Positions 34,086 through 45,914 of a DNA stretch of 64,000 nucleotides are shown here, piece after piece. The notes under the pieces were generated by a model. That model did not search any database and was not told where the DNA came from. It was given only the letters and a program-made list of their open reading frames with translations. Origin of the DNA: Taudactylus pleione (lineage: Eukaryota; Chordata; Amphibia; Anura; Myobatrachidae); contig JAUIMM010000188.1 of the NCBI GenBank assembly GCA_031769625.1, positions 9,119,501-9,183,500 of the forward strand, given 5' to 3'. Each line of letters starts with the position of its first letter. Position 1 is the first letter of the stretch. Position numbers and translations under genes: made by a program.

Positions 34086-35764
34086 AGGCATTTTTATTAA
34101 CTACATTGCTGACAATAAATCTATCAGATTACTCCACCTATTAAAATTGTCACATTAAGTCATTTGACTGTGTGCAGGCCTAGCCTCTCTGCTGCAGTGT
34201 GGGAAGGGAAAAGTTATTGGAGTCGTTACCAGAAAGACGGAAGGACCACTGAAGCTGCTGTTTCTGCTGTAAGGTACCATCTACACACCCACACTTCTAC
34301 ATATCTTGGGCACCACAAGTGAAATCTTTCCGACTTCTGACGGATCTCCCGCTGGTGCAAAAGCAGATGGCGGCTACTCTCACAAGCAGAGGGTTGGCGG
34401 TGGCGCGGTCACATAAATGTGTCCGACTTTGAACACAGGCGGATGTTGCGTTAATTTTTGAACACTGCAAGCGTTTGCAATTGCGACTGCTTGATACGCG
34501 ACTTTGAATTATGACCAAAATCCATTCTATCATAAACAAACCTTTCGGATTTCTCTGAAATTTGACTTTGATTTTATTTTTTTCAAATCCACAGATATAT
34601 TGTATTGAATTTATCCGGCAACCCAGAATCCTGTGCAAACAGCACTAAGTTCTCTAAGCAAGCAGATGGCTCTGACGATTCAGGCTATTAATCTACAAAT
34701 TATAGCAACAGATGCTTTCAAGGGTTTGCATTCAAAATAAAACATCAAGCCCATTTTTTGTTTCCTAGATGGACCAACGGAGTGAATATGATACCCTCAT
34801 TAATTAGGAGTAATAAGTGAGTGACAATCGGCTGGGAGCGTGCCAGGCTAGGCTGACACTGGAAATACTGGGGGATACGTCGGACGCAGTTGGCAGTGAT
34901 CAGGTACGTGGACAGCAGGTGCTTACAAGGAAAAACGGAAACCTCTTTGGAGTCTTGTTGTCGGGCGATTTAAAGGTCACGAAATTCAGCCTTCGTTCTA
35001 ACAGCGGTATCCATGTTAAATTGAGGATTGTAATGAGGTTCTGCTGCGGGAGCAAAGTGCCCAGAAGCTATCCTCAGTCTCCTCTGCGCATAGCGGTGCC
35101 ACAGCTACAGGACGAGGAGGCATTATTGATGCGCTTGCCTGGGGACAGCAGCAAATAATGGATGTGTGATAGAGGCTAGTGCTTTGTCATCAAACGAGAG
35201 GCCTGAGAGATGGCTTACTGGAATATTATCAGTCATCCTTTGATCAAGATGTAATGCCACTGAGGAGTTTTCTGTCGCTCTCTTTTTCTATCCTAACAAC
35301 TCCAAGATGTAACTATTCTGAGACAGGGGAGGGAAAGATAAAAAAAAGAAGCTGTTTTGGAACTTAAAGTGTTCAAGTCGCCTTTTGCAAAACTGGTGGC
35401 GGCCATATTGTGCAGCCTATCAATTACTAGGGACTAGCAACGTCGCCGAGACGTGTCTACTACTATCAAAGATTATTATTTTTTTCTTAACCAATCGCAT
35501 TACATTACATTTCTGCCGTTATTCAATTTCTTTTCAGGAAAAGCATTTTGTATCGTCTAAGCTGAGGTGTTTATTTAGCCTGATATGGGTTTGTGCCTCA
35601 CGCCTCTGGAATGCTGCTCGATTTTTTTTTTTTAATGAACTGATGGGCGACATTCTCACCAATAGGGCGTAGACCAAAAAAATGGATGTCTCTCCCCCTT
35701 CCAATAGGAGACATGTATTCTTTAAAAATGTAGTCAATTGGGTGACTCAGATTTGGGAAACTAA
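34086..35764. other. Low-repeat region with possible conserved non-coding block
   Basis: No gene recognised and no obvious mobile element. 34640-35160 is even in composition with an open plus frame of 113 codons (34817-35158) lacking any motif; it could be chance or a non-coding element. A T-rich stretch lies at 35464-35485. Confidence 0.35.
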
Positions 35765-36122
35765 GGGCCTGGTTCAGACCCGCTCGCAAGCACATTGCGC
35801 TCGCAAGTGGGTCGATGGTGGCCCAGTGCACATGCGAGCCCCGTAGCGAGCGAGACCTTCCCTTGCTCCGGAGCTCGCAGCAAAACAGGGCGGCTGTCGA
35901 TGTTGATCGACAGCTCGCCCCATTTTGTAGGCGGGTAGGGGGGTGGCTGAACAAACGGAGGCGTTCCTGAAGGAACGCCTGCCGTTTGTGGGCAGCCCTA
36001 CTGACATCACTCGTGATGCCGGTAGTGGACTTTTGGCTCTATTAGAGCTGGAAGTCCACTTGGCATTGCGAGTACTAAGACCCCACCACAGGGTCTCCTT
36101 GCAATGGCGATGGTCGCGATAA
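35765..36122 (+). mobile_element. 5' part of a GGGCCTGATTCAG MITE
   Basis: Begins GGGCCTGGTTCAGACCC after TAA, carries gacagctcgccccattttgtag and gaggcgttcctgaaggaacg as in its relatives, and stops in the gcgatggtcgcgat segment near 36122 without a right TIR. Confidence 0.72.
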
Positions 36123-36235
36123 TAAGCCTTTGGAATTACATGAGAATGGTGAGTTTGCTTCACAGAAAAATAAGATCATTAAGGGTGTATTGAAATTCTA
36201 GTTCTCACTGTAAAACATTAGGTTGAAGGGCTGGT

Positions 36236-36690
36236 GCAACCGAGAAGCAGTCGGGAAACCGACGGACGGAATCCCGACCGTCGGCTTCCCGACTGTCTAA
36301 TCCCGGCAAGGGGTTAAATGACAGGCGTCGAAAAATCCCGACAACTGTCATTGTACCTACGCCGGGTATCAGGCTCCCGGCGTAGGTAAAATGTCAGGCG
36401 TCGATCGAAGGTAAGCCGGGAGCGGACAGGGGGGAGAGAATTAAGTTTATGGTTCCCGGTGGGGACTTAGGGTTAGGCACCCCCCCTCCCCCCGGATTAG
36501 GCATCCCCGGGGGGAGGTTAGGTTTAGGTGGTGGGGAAGGGGGGGGTTAGGTTTAGGCACAGAGGGGAGGTTAGGGTTAGGCACCCCTAAGGGAGGGTTA
36601 GATTTAGGGTGTAGAATAGGGTAGGAAATACTTACCTTGGGACGATCGGGATTTTCACCGCTGCCGGGATCAATCATACTGAATCTGCGC
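36236..36690. mobile_element. GGTTAGG-rich non-autonomous element
   Basis: Left part contains cagtcgggaaaccgacgg and cccgaccgtcggcttcccga, the middle irregular gggttaggcacccc units (36468-36610), and the right part acttaccttgggacgatcgg and tgccgggatcaatcatac. Same plan as 27822, 40565 and 41982. Confidence 0.62.
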
Positions 36691-36833
36691 AACCATTAGG
36701 CGATTAGGAGGTGCCTAAAATGCTGAATGAAGGATTTTGGGGAGAGATAAAGTACCAAGCAAGCAGCTCCTTGTAGTCATTTTATGGGCTTTGTTTGAAA
36801 AATGACAGTTAGGAGCTGATTGGTTGCTACTTT

Positions 36834-37270
36834 CAGGTCTATTTACTAAAGCCGCATACACACTAGACGATAAATTGAACGATATGAATAATAACGATAT
36901 CGTTCATCGCGTTCAATAACGACCAGTGTGTATACAAGATATCGCCCGTACTTGCAGGGGAACCTGACGATATTGTCAGGTTCTGCAAGTTCGGGGATGA
37001 GGGAGGGTGTCATCACTGAATGATATCGTTAACGTCATTGAGCCCGGCAGGGGAAACACTTAACGATATCGCTCATGGAGCATATCGCTAAGTGAGTATG
37101 CAGCTTCAGCCTTGGATAGACATAAAGTAAACGGAGATAACGTACCAGCCAATCAGCTCCTAACTGCCATTTTTTCAAACACAGCCTGTGACGTGACAAT
37201 TAGCAGCTGATTGGCTGGTACTTTATATCCATTCGCTTTAACCCCATCCAAGGCTTAGTAAATAGACCCC
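36834..37270. mobile_element. MITE, GGTCTATTTACTAA family, TSD TTT, with nested MITE
   Basis: Left CAGGTCTATTTACTAA and right TTAGTAAATAGACCCC are inverted repeats, with TTT outside both ends (36831-36833, 37271-37273). An ATCGTT-type MITE is nested at about 36849-37106 (TIR-like aagccgcatacacac and gtatgcagctt), interrupting the ctaaGCCTTGGATAGACATAAAG sequence. A related, differently nested copy lies at 53205-54557. Confidence 0.72.
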
Positions 37271-37273
37271 TTT

Positions 37274-38329
37274 ATCTCAAGGCATAATACATCTACCCCT
37301 ATTGTCAATCGTCCAGTGATTTTAAAATGCCTGTGTGGCTCCTACATAATCAGATTATTGCTATCATTGATATTGTACATTCTAGATAAAAATAGCTAGA
37401 AGCTGATTGGCTTGCTATGGGCAAAACCTTCACTTCCTCTTTGGAAGGTTTGATTAATGTGGTTGAAGTAGGAACACTTAAGGCTAAATTCCACCACCAT
37501 AATGTTCAATTAGTTTTGTTGCCAAATTAGGCGTATATTTGGCGCAACTTTGTTATTTTGCTCATTCCTTCTCTCCAGAAATGTCCAGAGTATGACTGCG
37601 CAGGCTCTTCATTAGAAATACTCCAAAATTTTAGAAACTTTTTAAAATTTCAACCGAACTTTGCTGGTTCTATAGTCCTGAACATCTTTGCGGTACAAAA
37701 GTCCTGATTCATTTGCAGTTCAACAACTGAAATTCACAATTTGCGCTCAGGGTTCGCTGTTCACCTCTTGCTATGAAAAACAGTTAATGAATTTAAGCAA
37801 ACACATTTGGGGGCTGGTCACACATGGTCAGACATTTTCGACTTTCTTCAAATTAGCATGGTAACATCAATTTGGCGAGCTGGTGTCTCTGGTGTATTTG
37901 TAGCGGAGGGAGTTGTGTTGGTGGCAACCTAGTACTTTTCTTTGAAGCTATGGACATGTGTTACACTCACCAGCAGGCCCCTTTTTTTACTTGCGTTGTG
38001 GTGGTGCGCTAAATCTGTCCCAAGTGCTCATCCAGTAGTGGCTTTATAGGAGCTATGCAAGGTACTGCAACAAGAATACTTTTATCTGAAGTTATATTTG
38101 ATCACTGTGCAAAGCTTATGGTTGCAGCTCCAAACCCAAGTGGTCACCTTCACCTTCTTAATAGACAAATAGTAGAGCGGGCCCTACTTGATAGAATGTG
38201 AAGCTTAACAAGCCATAACCACAGTGTTACTATTCCCACACGATGAAGGGATCGCTACGAGGACTAGTGGAGTGATGCAGCAGAGAGATGGTACAAACAG
38301 CGACAGGTCACAATGGTCAGAGGAGTGTC
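37274..38329. other. Unassigned sequence
   Basis: AT-rich sequence without a supported gene, repeat array or recognised element. Confidence 0.35.
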
Positions 38330-38800
38330 TCGGGACTATATAGCAGCTGGGTCACCAGATAAATAGAGACTGGACAGTGACTATAGCTGCCGGGCAGGAG
38401 TACCAGGACTATGGTATACAGGATACAAGGCAAGACAGGCAAGACTTGAATACTGACAAGACTGGACTGACTAGGACTAGAGTGCTGAGGTGCAACTTGA
38501 GACAGGATCTGAAGGCAGTGGTATGACTTAAGACAGGATGGTGCAGCCTTGAGGGCTGAGGTGCGACTTGAGACAGGATGGTGCAGCCTTGAGGGCTGAG
38601 GAATAACTTGAGACAGGACGGTGCAGCCTTGAGGGCTGAGGTACAACTTGAGACAAGACTTGAAGACAGAGATGTGACTTGAGACAGGATGGTGCAGCCT
38701 TGAGTTGAGGTGCGACTTGAGACAGAACAGTGCAGCCTTGAGGTCTGAGGTACAACTTGAGACAGGACTTGAAGACAGAGATGTGACTTTAGACAGGTGA
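38330..38800. repeat. 40-bp minisatellite
   Basis: Units of about 40 bases containing acttgagacaggatggtgc and agccttgagggctgaggt, with variants carrying gacttgaagacagagatgtg. About eight clear copies between 38500 and 38790 and degraded ones before. The 234-codon minus frame (38317-39021) is Leu/Ser-rich repeat translation. The rest to 39079 is unassigned. Confidence 0.88.
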
Positions 38801-39079
38801 TGCGGCCTTGCGGCCGAGGTGCCTCCGGAACAATACAGCAAACCGATGAACTTGACACGGCAGGAATATAGACTGGAAGCAGCAATGATGAGAACACTGC
38901 AGACAGACTCCGGTGGACACAAACAGACACAGTTTAGCAGGACTGAGGTATGAAGCTGCCACAGGCAGCGGCAAGGTATGATGCACGGCTGCCGCAGAAC
39001 AAACAGACATGTACTGGACACAGGGGAAATTACTCCATAAACAGGAACTGCGGTACAAGGCGAGACCAGCTAAGACTCA

Positions 39080-39614
39080 GGGCCTGATTCAGCAAGGATC
39101 GCTATTCTGCTAGAACGGACGCAGTTGCTATTATTAGCGGTGAAATGCAAATGTTTGCAATCGCATTGTGATCACAGCTTACCATAAGGACGCCCACCTC
39201 CCCTTACACACATCCGTATACTTGGGCAACATAGAGAAATAATCGGTAACATCGAGTAACATCGGACCCATATGCACAGTTAAAGCAGGGCAGACCTCAC
39301 TCAGGAATTGCTAACTCCAGGTCACGCTATGAGGCCTCAGGCTGCGTATGGTATTGCAGTGGATAATTTATGCACGCCCCTGCAACTCCGTCCCAACGTA
39401 TTGGCACGCCTTTGTTCACCCGACCACCCCCCCGTCCCCACCCACAAGCGGCACTTCCTGTCCATCACCGTGCTCGGTGTCTGTGTAGCCTCTGCAAACG
39501 CATTTCCCATCGCAATTGCTAGTTCGCGCACTGTGATGCATACGCATGTGCGATGTAAATAAATCAACCAATTGCGTGCGTCTTTGCAACTGCGATCCTT
39601 GCTGAATCAGGCTC
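39080..39614 (+). mobile_element. MITE, GGGCCTGATTCAGCAAGG subfamily, TSD TCA
   Basis: Begins GGGCCTGATTCAGCAAGGAT and ends atccttgctgaatcaggctc with TCA on both sides (39077-39079, 39615-39617). Longer than its relative at 30963-31382. No open frame with a transposase motif. Confidence 0.83.
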
Positions 39615-39804
39615 TCAGTCTTCTGAGCACAGACAAACATACTTTCAGGATGACAGACAGTATAACCGGCACGGAGTGCAGGGCTGGCTGTAACTTATGA
39701 GATGCAGGGTCCAATCAGATCCATTCCCTGCAGAGAGCCTTCCCTAATTACAGGCTAGTGTGGACCTGAGCTGCACACAGACAGATGATGATTAGTGAGC
39801 ACCT

Positions 39805-40085
39805 GAGCATACACACGGTCAGACTTGCTAGTTCAACGATGAACGATTTGAATGATTTTACCAACGATCTCATTAACGATGAACGATTTCTGGCAGTATT
39901 TATATGGAAGTCGTTCAAGTTGGACTGCAAACACAGACGACTTCAGATATCGTTATCTGACATGCGGGCACGCGCATCGTTGATCAATGCATGCCAAACA
40001 TGTCAAAGATATGAGCGATGTAACGATTTTTTCCATCGTTATCGTTCATATCGTCAAGAATATCTGACCATGTGTACCCTCCATT
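39805..40085. mobile_element. ATCGTT-type MITE
   Basis: Left gagcatacacacggtcagac and right ctgaccatgtgtaccctcc are partly inverted matches. The interior has multiple aacgatgaacgat and atcgttatcgttcat segments able to form hairpins. Confidence 0.6.
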
Positions 40086-40455
40086 AGACTGTCAACATTC
40101 ATCATGTCCACATGACAATCTCGACATGGGTATACTGTCGACATGCAACACATCGACATGATTAGCACGTAGACATTGAGTATGTCGACTGCAATGAAAT
40201 TTCAAAATGCTAACAATGTTAACAATTGGCAGTGCGGCGATGCACTTGTTCCGGAGATTTTGGAGGTAAGTAGGCCGACCCTAAACCGAACTCTAACCAG
40301 CAGCTGCGGCATATGTTGTCAAACTGTCCCTATCCCTAAAGTCGGTATTTTACTTGTCGACATTTACGATGTAAATTGTGAACATGTCGACATTATGTGG
40401 ATGTCGGCACGTTGGATGTCGACATTGTGACAGTTGACATATAGACTGCATCCCT
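40086..40455. mobile_element. GTCGACAT-rich palindromic MITE
   Basis: Both ends carry repeated gtcgacat/atgtcgac motifs in opposite order: agactgtcaacattcatcat at left, gacagttgacatatagactg at right. The centre is unrelated sequence. A hairpin-forming non-autonomous element is the simplest reading; no TSD could be fixed. Confidence 0.55.
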
Positions 40456-40564
40456 ATCTTTAGTCCTCATTTAACATTTGCATTAAAGAAAATATATTGG
40501 GTTAGAGTCCAGGTTCGTAACTAGTCATTTGTGGGCCCCATAGTAACTTTGGGGATGTGTTTAA

Positions 40565-41952
40565 GATACCGCCGCCCGGAATGCCGGGCGCCAGAGTCCC
40601 GACGCTGGAAGCTTGTCCAGGGACTAAAGATAGGAGTCTAAATCCCGAACGAATGGAAACCAGGACTTTCTAGCTGTTAGCCGTGGGGGAGGGGGAGGGT
40701 TAGGTTTAGGCACCCCTGGGGGGGACTTAGGGTTAGGCACCCCCTGGGGAGGGGGTGTTAGGGTTAGGCATCACCAGGGGAAGGTTAGGGTTAGGCACCC
40801 CCCCGGGAGACTTATGTTTAGAGGTTTAGGGTGCGGGAAGGGGGTGTTAGGGTTAGGCATCACCGGGGGGAGGTTAGAATTAGGCACTTCTCGGAGAGGA
40901 TATGGTTACGCAGCATTAAGGGAAGTTAGGGTTAGGCACTACTAAGGAAGGGTTAGAGGGGTGAGAGGGGAGGGTTTGGGTACTTGCCAGCCCTAGGCCC
41001 GTATTCAATTAGAGGCGAAAAGTCGGAAAAGTTTCGCCTGTCCGACTTTTCGCCTTCCTCGTCTGTTTCAGAGGCTAAAAGTTTCCGTGCGCGGCCCCGC
41101 TTTTCGCCCTAGTCAATTCCTAACCACGTGAAAACGGAAAGCGGCGAATGCGGAACAGGCGGAAAGTACTGTCAGAAGTGGGGAAATCAGTCTGTACCCC
41201 AAAAAAAGATGCACTAACATAGGGAATGAATGTAGATGTGTCCTAATACCCCTAATAAAAGTGTTTGGGGTACTTAAGTAGTTTAAATGGCTTCTTATTA
41301 GCGTCTTTGCAAAAGTGGTGAAGAATGGCATAAAGCTGTATTTTTGGCGGAAAATAAGTAGTTCAGTCAAATTTGGGGTACTTGAAAATGGGTGACAGTA
41401 TATTTTAATGTTTCTAAAGTGACTTTTAAAAAACTTCAAAAACGCACCTGTTGCATGCACCAGCAATCCCAAAAACACCTGACCCATCCTTGCAGACCCC
41501 CAAGAAGTCTATTTCGCTAGTGTTTATGCTTGTCCCCTCACTTTTTACTTTTTCGCCCCCAAAAATGAAAGTACTTTTTTGGGGTGATCTGAGGGATTTT
41601 TTTTTTTTTCTGAAGATTTGGCCTTTTGGGGGACTGTGCCAAGGGTTCTGGGTCGTTTCCCCATGTTTGCACCCCAAAATAAAGATTTTTGCCCTTCTTT
41701 CACCTGCTGTTCTTAGGAGAAACTTTTTCGCCTATCACATTACATTGAGTTTCCGCTTAGGCGAATTCCGTCTAGAATTGAATTTGGAGATAAGTTCCGA
41801 ACCAGGCGAAAAGCGGCAATAGGCGTAACTTTTTAGCCGATTGTGGCTTTTCGCCTCTATTTGAGTACAGGCCCTAGTTGGGATCTTCACAGTTTTGGCT
41901 TCCGGCGTCTGTATTTTATCTGCCGGGAAAATATTCGGCGGCATTACATACC
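40565..41952. mobile_element. GGTTAGG-rich element interrupted by a nested MITE
   Basis: From gataccgccgcccggaatgc through irregular ggttagggttaggcac units (40690-40970), interrupted at 40996-41873 by a GTATTCAATTAG MITE, and resumed at gttgggatcttcac to about cattacataccg (41952). Relatives at 27822, 36236 and 41982. Confidence 0.6.
40996..41873. mobile_element. MITE, GTATTCAATTAG family, TSD CTA
   Basis: Left GGCCCGTATTCAATTAGAGG and right CCTCTATTTGAGTACAGGCC are inverted repeats about 20 bases long; CTA flanks both ends (40993-40995, 41874-41876). The interior carries a run of ggcgaaaag motifs near both ends and a T-rich centre. Short frames across it are not coding. Confidence 0.83.
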
Positions 41953-41981
41953 GATTCAGACAAGGTGGACAACCCCCCACC

Positions 41982-42470
41982 CGGTATGCAGTCGGGAAGC
42001 CAGCGGACCTAATCCCGACAGCTGGCTTACCGACAGCTTTATCCCAGAGAGGGTTAAATGACAGGCATCTAAATCTAGACTCCTGTTATTTTACCGAAAC
42101 CGGGAGACCGGCGTCCGGCATCCCGATCGAAGTGATTGCGGTCGCCGCTTGGAGGTTAGGTTTAGGCTAGGGGAAGGGGGGGTTAGGGATAGGCACCCCC
42201 TGGAGGGACTTAGGGTTAGGCACCGCCCCGGGGGACTTAGGTTTAGGCGGTGGGGAAGGCGGGGGTTAGGTTTAGCACTTAGAGGGGGCTACTAGGGTTA
42301 GGCACTGGAAGGGAAGGTTAGGGTTAGGCACCCTAAAGGACGGTTAGGGTTAGGGGGTTAGAAATAGGTTAGCTAATACTTACCTTTGACGATCGGGATT
42401 TCCTCCTCTGCCGGCCTCCTGGTGTCGGGATTCCAACCGCCGGGCAGGGGTCCAGCGGTAAATCATACCG
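41982..42470. mobile_element. GGTTAGG-rich element with CGGTATG ends
   Basis: Left end CGGTATGCAGTCGGG and right end tcataccg are short inverted repeats. Inside are the cccgacagctggcttaccga palindrome, irregular ggttagggttaggcaccc units (42150-42360) and acttacctttgacgatcgg. Best preserved of the four copies. Confidence 0.65.
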
Positions 42471-42558
42471 CTTCCCCCCAGCTGTGAACGTACTATAGGA
42501 AAGGCAGTTTGCATAAGGTACTAAATGAAATTTACACTTCATAAAACTTACAAATATT

Positions 42559-43107
42559 GGGCCTGATTCAGACCCACTCGCAAGCGGCTGTCCGCTCGCA
42601 AGTGGGTCGATTTTGTGCACTGCGCATGCGCACGACGGCGGGAGCTCCGTCGTTCGCATGCGCCAGACGCGACGAGTGAAGAAAAGTCCTTCGCTCGTTG
42701 TGTCTGATCAAAGGGGGCGTGCTGTCGATGTTGATTGACAGCACGCCCCCTTTGGTGGGTGTGCCGGGGGCGTGCCTCCCTGACGGTGGCGTTCCCAAGG
42801 GAACGCCTACCGTCAGAAGCCGGCCCACTGACATCACTAGTGATGTCAGTGGGAGTGATTTTGGCTCTGATAGAGCCAAAATCACTCCGGGCCTTGCGGT
42901 TGGAAACCTCAACCGCAGGCTCCGGCTCGCAGTTTCGATGGTCGCGATGGTCACGACCATCGCGGCCATCAAACTGCACGCTCGTATAGGCTGTGGGTGG
43001 TGACCCACAGCTATACGAGCGTCCAGGAGGACGCTCCAGAATTATGGAGGGCGGCCCTCATTCAGAGCGTGCGCTCTGCTCAGAGCGTACGGCTCTGAAT
43101 GAGGGCC
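42559..43107 (+). mobile_element. MITE, GGGCCTGATTCAG family, TSD ATT
   Basis: Left GGGCCTGATTCAGACCC and right GGCTCTGAATGAGGGCC, with ATT outside both ends (42556-42558, 43108-43110). Internal inverted repeats include tgctgtcgatgttgattgac/acagcacgcc and cactgacatcactagtgatg. Overlapping frames on both strands are artefacts of palindromic sequence. Confidence 0.87.
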
Positions 43108-43110
43108 ATT

Positions 43111-45296
43111 ATTTTTTCCTAAGTAGCTCTCTGGCCTTTATAGCAGCCAAGACAAAACTTCTCTGTGGACCCGAGTGCAACAAAATGACAGAAATCTGCC
43201 TGTATGATATAATTACACTGGAGGAATACAGATGCAGCAATGCACTTAGTAAAAGTTGCAGGAGGCCACGTAGGAACCCCCATAAGACGATATTATTTTG
43301 CATTGTTAACAGACCCTCTATTTTGCATAATAAAATATATTTTTACACTCACATTAATAGAGTTGAAAACTTGAATAATTTACAAGAGAGCAGCTACACA
43401 AACTGAGAAACCAAAGCTCTGCCCTGGACACGAGACAGCGGCTGCATTATTGAAGTGTATTATTATGTTACCGTCCATTAGAGCAGGAACGCTTTGTACC
43501 TCGCCCTAGGAGATGACCCATAGTAAATACGGAGTCATATTTAGCTTTTTGTAAATACTCAGCTCTCATGAATGATTTAAAGTGGGGGTAAATATCACAT
43601 TCTCCACACTTATTTACATCCGCATAACCTCACAGAAGGCTTGTCGCCATTAAATATTAATGGTCATTTCAATAAATCTATGACTCCATCAATGCTGCAC
43701 CAGCCACACATCATTTCTGCCTCGCAGGTCCACCAATCACGCGCTCAGCTGCAGACGCGAGGGGAAGAGTAATGGGAGTGTTTCCCTCGTTCCAACAGCG
43801 CGTGTTTGTGGTTACGGATTTATTGGTTGATGCTGTAATGTTAGAGCTTTGTGGCTGGAAAGGATTTATAAACAGGGCGTCCCTGCTGACCGACAGAGCA
43901 CAAAATGTGGTTTCTAGGCGGAAGAATTACATTAGAATCTAAGGGGCTGATTGAGCAGCGGATGGAAGGCTGATATTTTCGCAGATCAATCGATGTTTGC
44001 TATCGCACGTGTGCGAAGGACACCGTGCGCATGTGCAGTGAATGCATTGCGCTTAAGTTCGCACGGAGGAACCGTTCGCAAAGTGAGTGACAGGTAGTAA
44101 GTGTTTGGGGCTGCTAAGTTAGGCCCTAAGATAGCAGTGACTATGTATAACAACTTTATTTCCATTCAAAGTGAAATATTGTTACTACGGTTTCTACTTT
44201 ACTGTGCTGGAAACATAGGAAGATATTGAAGTGTAAATTTGTGTTATCCCCACTGTAAAGTGTCATAGTAGATCCAGTGCGTTTCACGCGGCGTTGGAAA
44301 CGTACCTGTCATTATTTTTTTGTGTGATAAGAATTTGCGCACAAGACAGATGGGAGGTGGGGGCTTCAGCACAGTCCAAAATTGCGGGAATCTGGGGGGG
44401 AGGGGGGAGGACGTTTTAAAATAATTTAGTCTACCCAGCAAATGCTGCTGCCTAATATCAGTAAACTCACTGCTGATTAGCTGGGACTGTGTGATTGACA
44501 GGTGCGTGCCGGATTGGCCCGCCCCCAAACTCCTGTGTCAGCTCCCATTGGCCAAACTAGTTTAATTCACAGAGAAGTGCAACCCGCAGAGCTGGTAGTT
44601 CTTATGGAGCTCCACAGATTCACAAAAAGCAAAATGGTGTTACCCCGGAGAGGGGCTGTGAGCAGGAGGACTAATAGGACGCCGCAGTCTTTGTGGTTAG
44701 TCCTCCTGCTCATGACGATCGGCCGTCTGTGACTTTATACCAATGCCGCTACAAAGCCCTTCCCTTGTGTACATCCGTGCGTCTGAATGTGCGAGCACTG
44801 AGATGCCCGCTGTCAGCGGCCATACACGCAGTAATACCGATTGCTGCATCCTTCGGTCGCACCATTGAAACTTGCACCAGGCCTATGGCAGGCACAGTTT
44901 CTTCATCCAAGTATGGCCTCCTATGTGAGCGTCCAAGTGTATATGTGCATGCAGTCACTTTTGCCGAAGCGCCTGCAACACGGCCATGCCATGTCCAAAA
45001 CACGGAACATCTACATGCGTGTGCTAAGACACCTCCCTGTCACCGCCCGGGAAAGCCCAATACATTTTAAATTACAAAAGCGTTTCTGTACAGACACCAT
45101 CGGGCCACATGCGCATGCGCAGTAACAAACATTCGCTCCGCTAGCTGCGACATCAGCAGTGCGTCCACCCATAGATCAGACAGAATAGATGATTAATAAT
45201 GATGTCCTGATGTATAAGCCACAGACTGGAAAAAGGGTGCACATTCTTTTTCACAATGTCCCAAACTTGATATTATTCCTAATAAATTAAAAATAT
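43111..45296. other. Low-repeat region with possible conserved non-coding block
   Basis: No gene supported. About 43440-43730 is AT-rich with caatgctgcaccagccacac and ccattaaatattaatggtca and has no relative in the window; it looks like a conserved non-coding element but this is inference. A decayed MITE-like segment (gttcgcaaagtgagtgacag) lies near 44085. Frames near 44693-45125 show no motif. Confidence 0.35.
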
Positions 45297-45299
45297 AGA

Positions 45300-45338
<39 letters not shown>
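45300..45338. repeat. (TA)n microsatellite
   Basis: About 38 bases of uninterrupted TA, directly left of the element at 45341-45735. A second TA run follows it at 45728-45762. Confidence 0.9.
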
Positions 45339-45340
<2 letters not shown>

Positions 45341-45728
45341 AAGGTCCGGCACTCAAAATAACATGGTTACTTAGCTGGTTGCCCCCACTGGATTGGTGAG
45401 ATATACGACTCTGCAAAGTGTGGCACTCCACGCAATAAACACACAGGAGAGTCTGTGTATTTTGCTACTGTGTTACCATGGTTATGGGAATGTGTCACTC
45501 TTGGAGCGACGTGATGACGTCATTAGGGAGCTGCTGGAGTTTGGGCGTGTGGTCGCGCCTTAGCAAGCATGCTGATTATCACTGGGTGATTATGCTTATG
45601 TATATAAGGTATGTTTTTTACACTGCGCACTTGTTCTGCCGAAAATGCTGATGCATTGAAACGTTAACCGTTTTCTACAAGCCGTCTCCTGTGTGTTTAT
45701 TGCGTGGAGTGCCACACTTTGCAGAGTC

Positions 45729-45735
<7 letters not shown>
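45341..45735. mobile_element. Penelope-like candidate bounded by 50-bp inverted repeats
   Basis: The segment atacgactctgcaaagtgtg... beginning near 45403 reappears as its reverse complement ending near 45735 (tgcgtggagtgccacacttt, gcagagtcgtat), about 50 bases, nearly perfect. Between them is a 240-base spacer with tgatgcattgaaacgttaac. TA runs lie on both sides. I associate this architecture with terminal regions of Penelope-like retroelements, but no reverse transcriptase is present and the class is uncertain. Confidence 0.4.
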
Positions 45736-45768
<33 letters not shown>

Positions 45769-45914
45769 GAAAACACTGGGGAAGTTGTCAAAGGGAGTTA
45801 TATACGCCCCAGTTTCCAAGCTTCTTACTGGTAGACAATTAGCTAAACAGCAGCCTTGATTGCCTGAGACTGAAAAAAGGTGGGTCAGTTTTCTAGTCAA
45901 ACTCCCACTGCCTG

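Noticed and set aside
38317..39021. 234-codon Leu/Ser-rich minus frame
   Set aside because: Explained by the 40-bp minisatellite; no domain.
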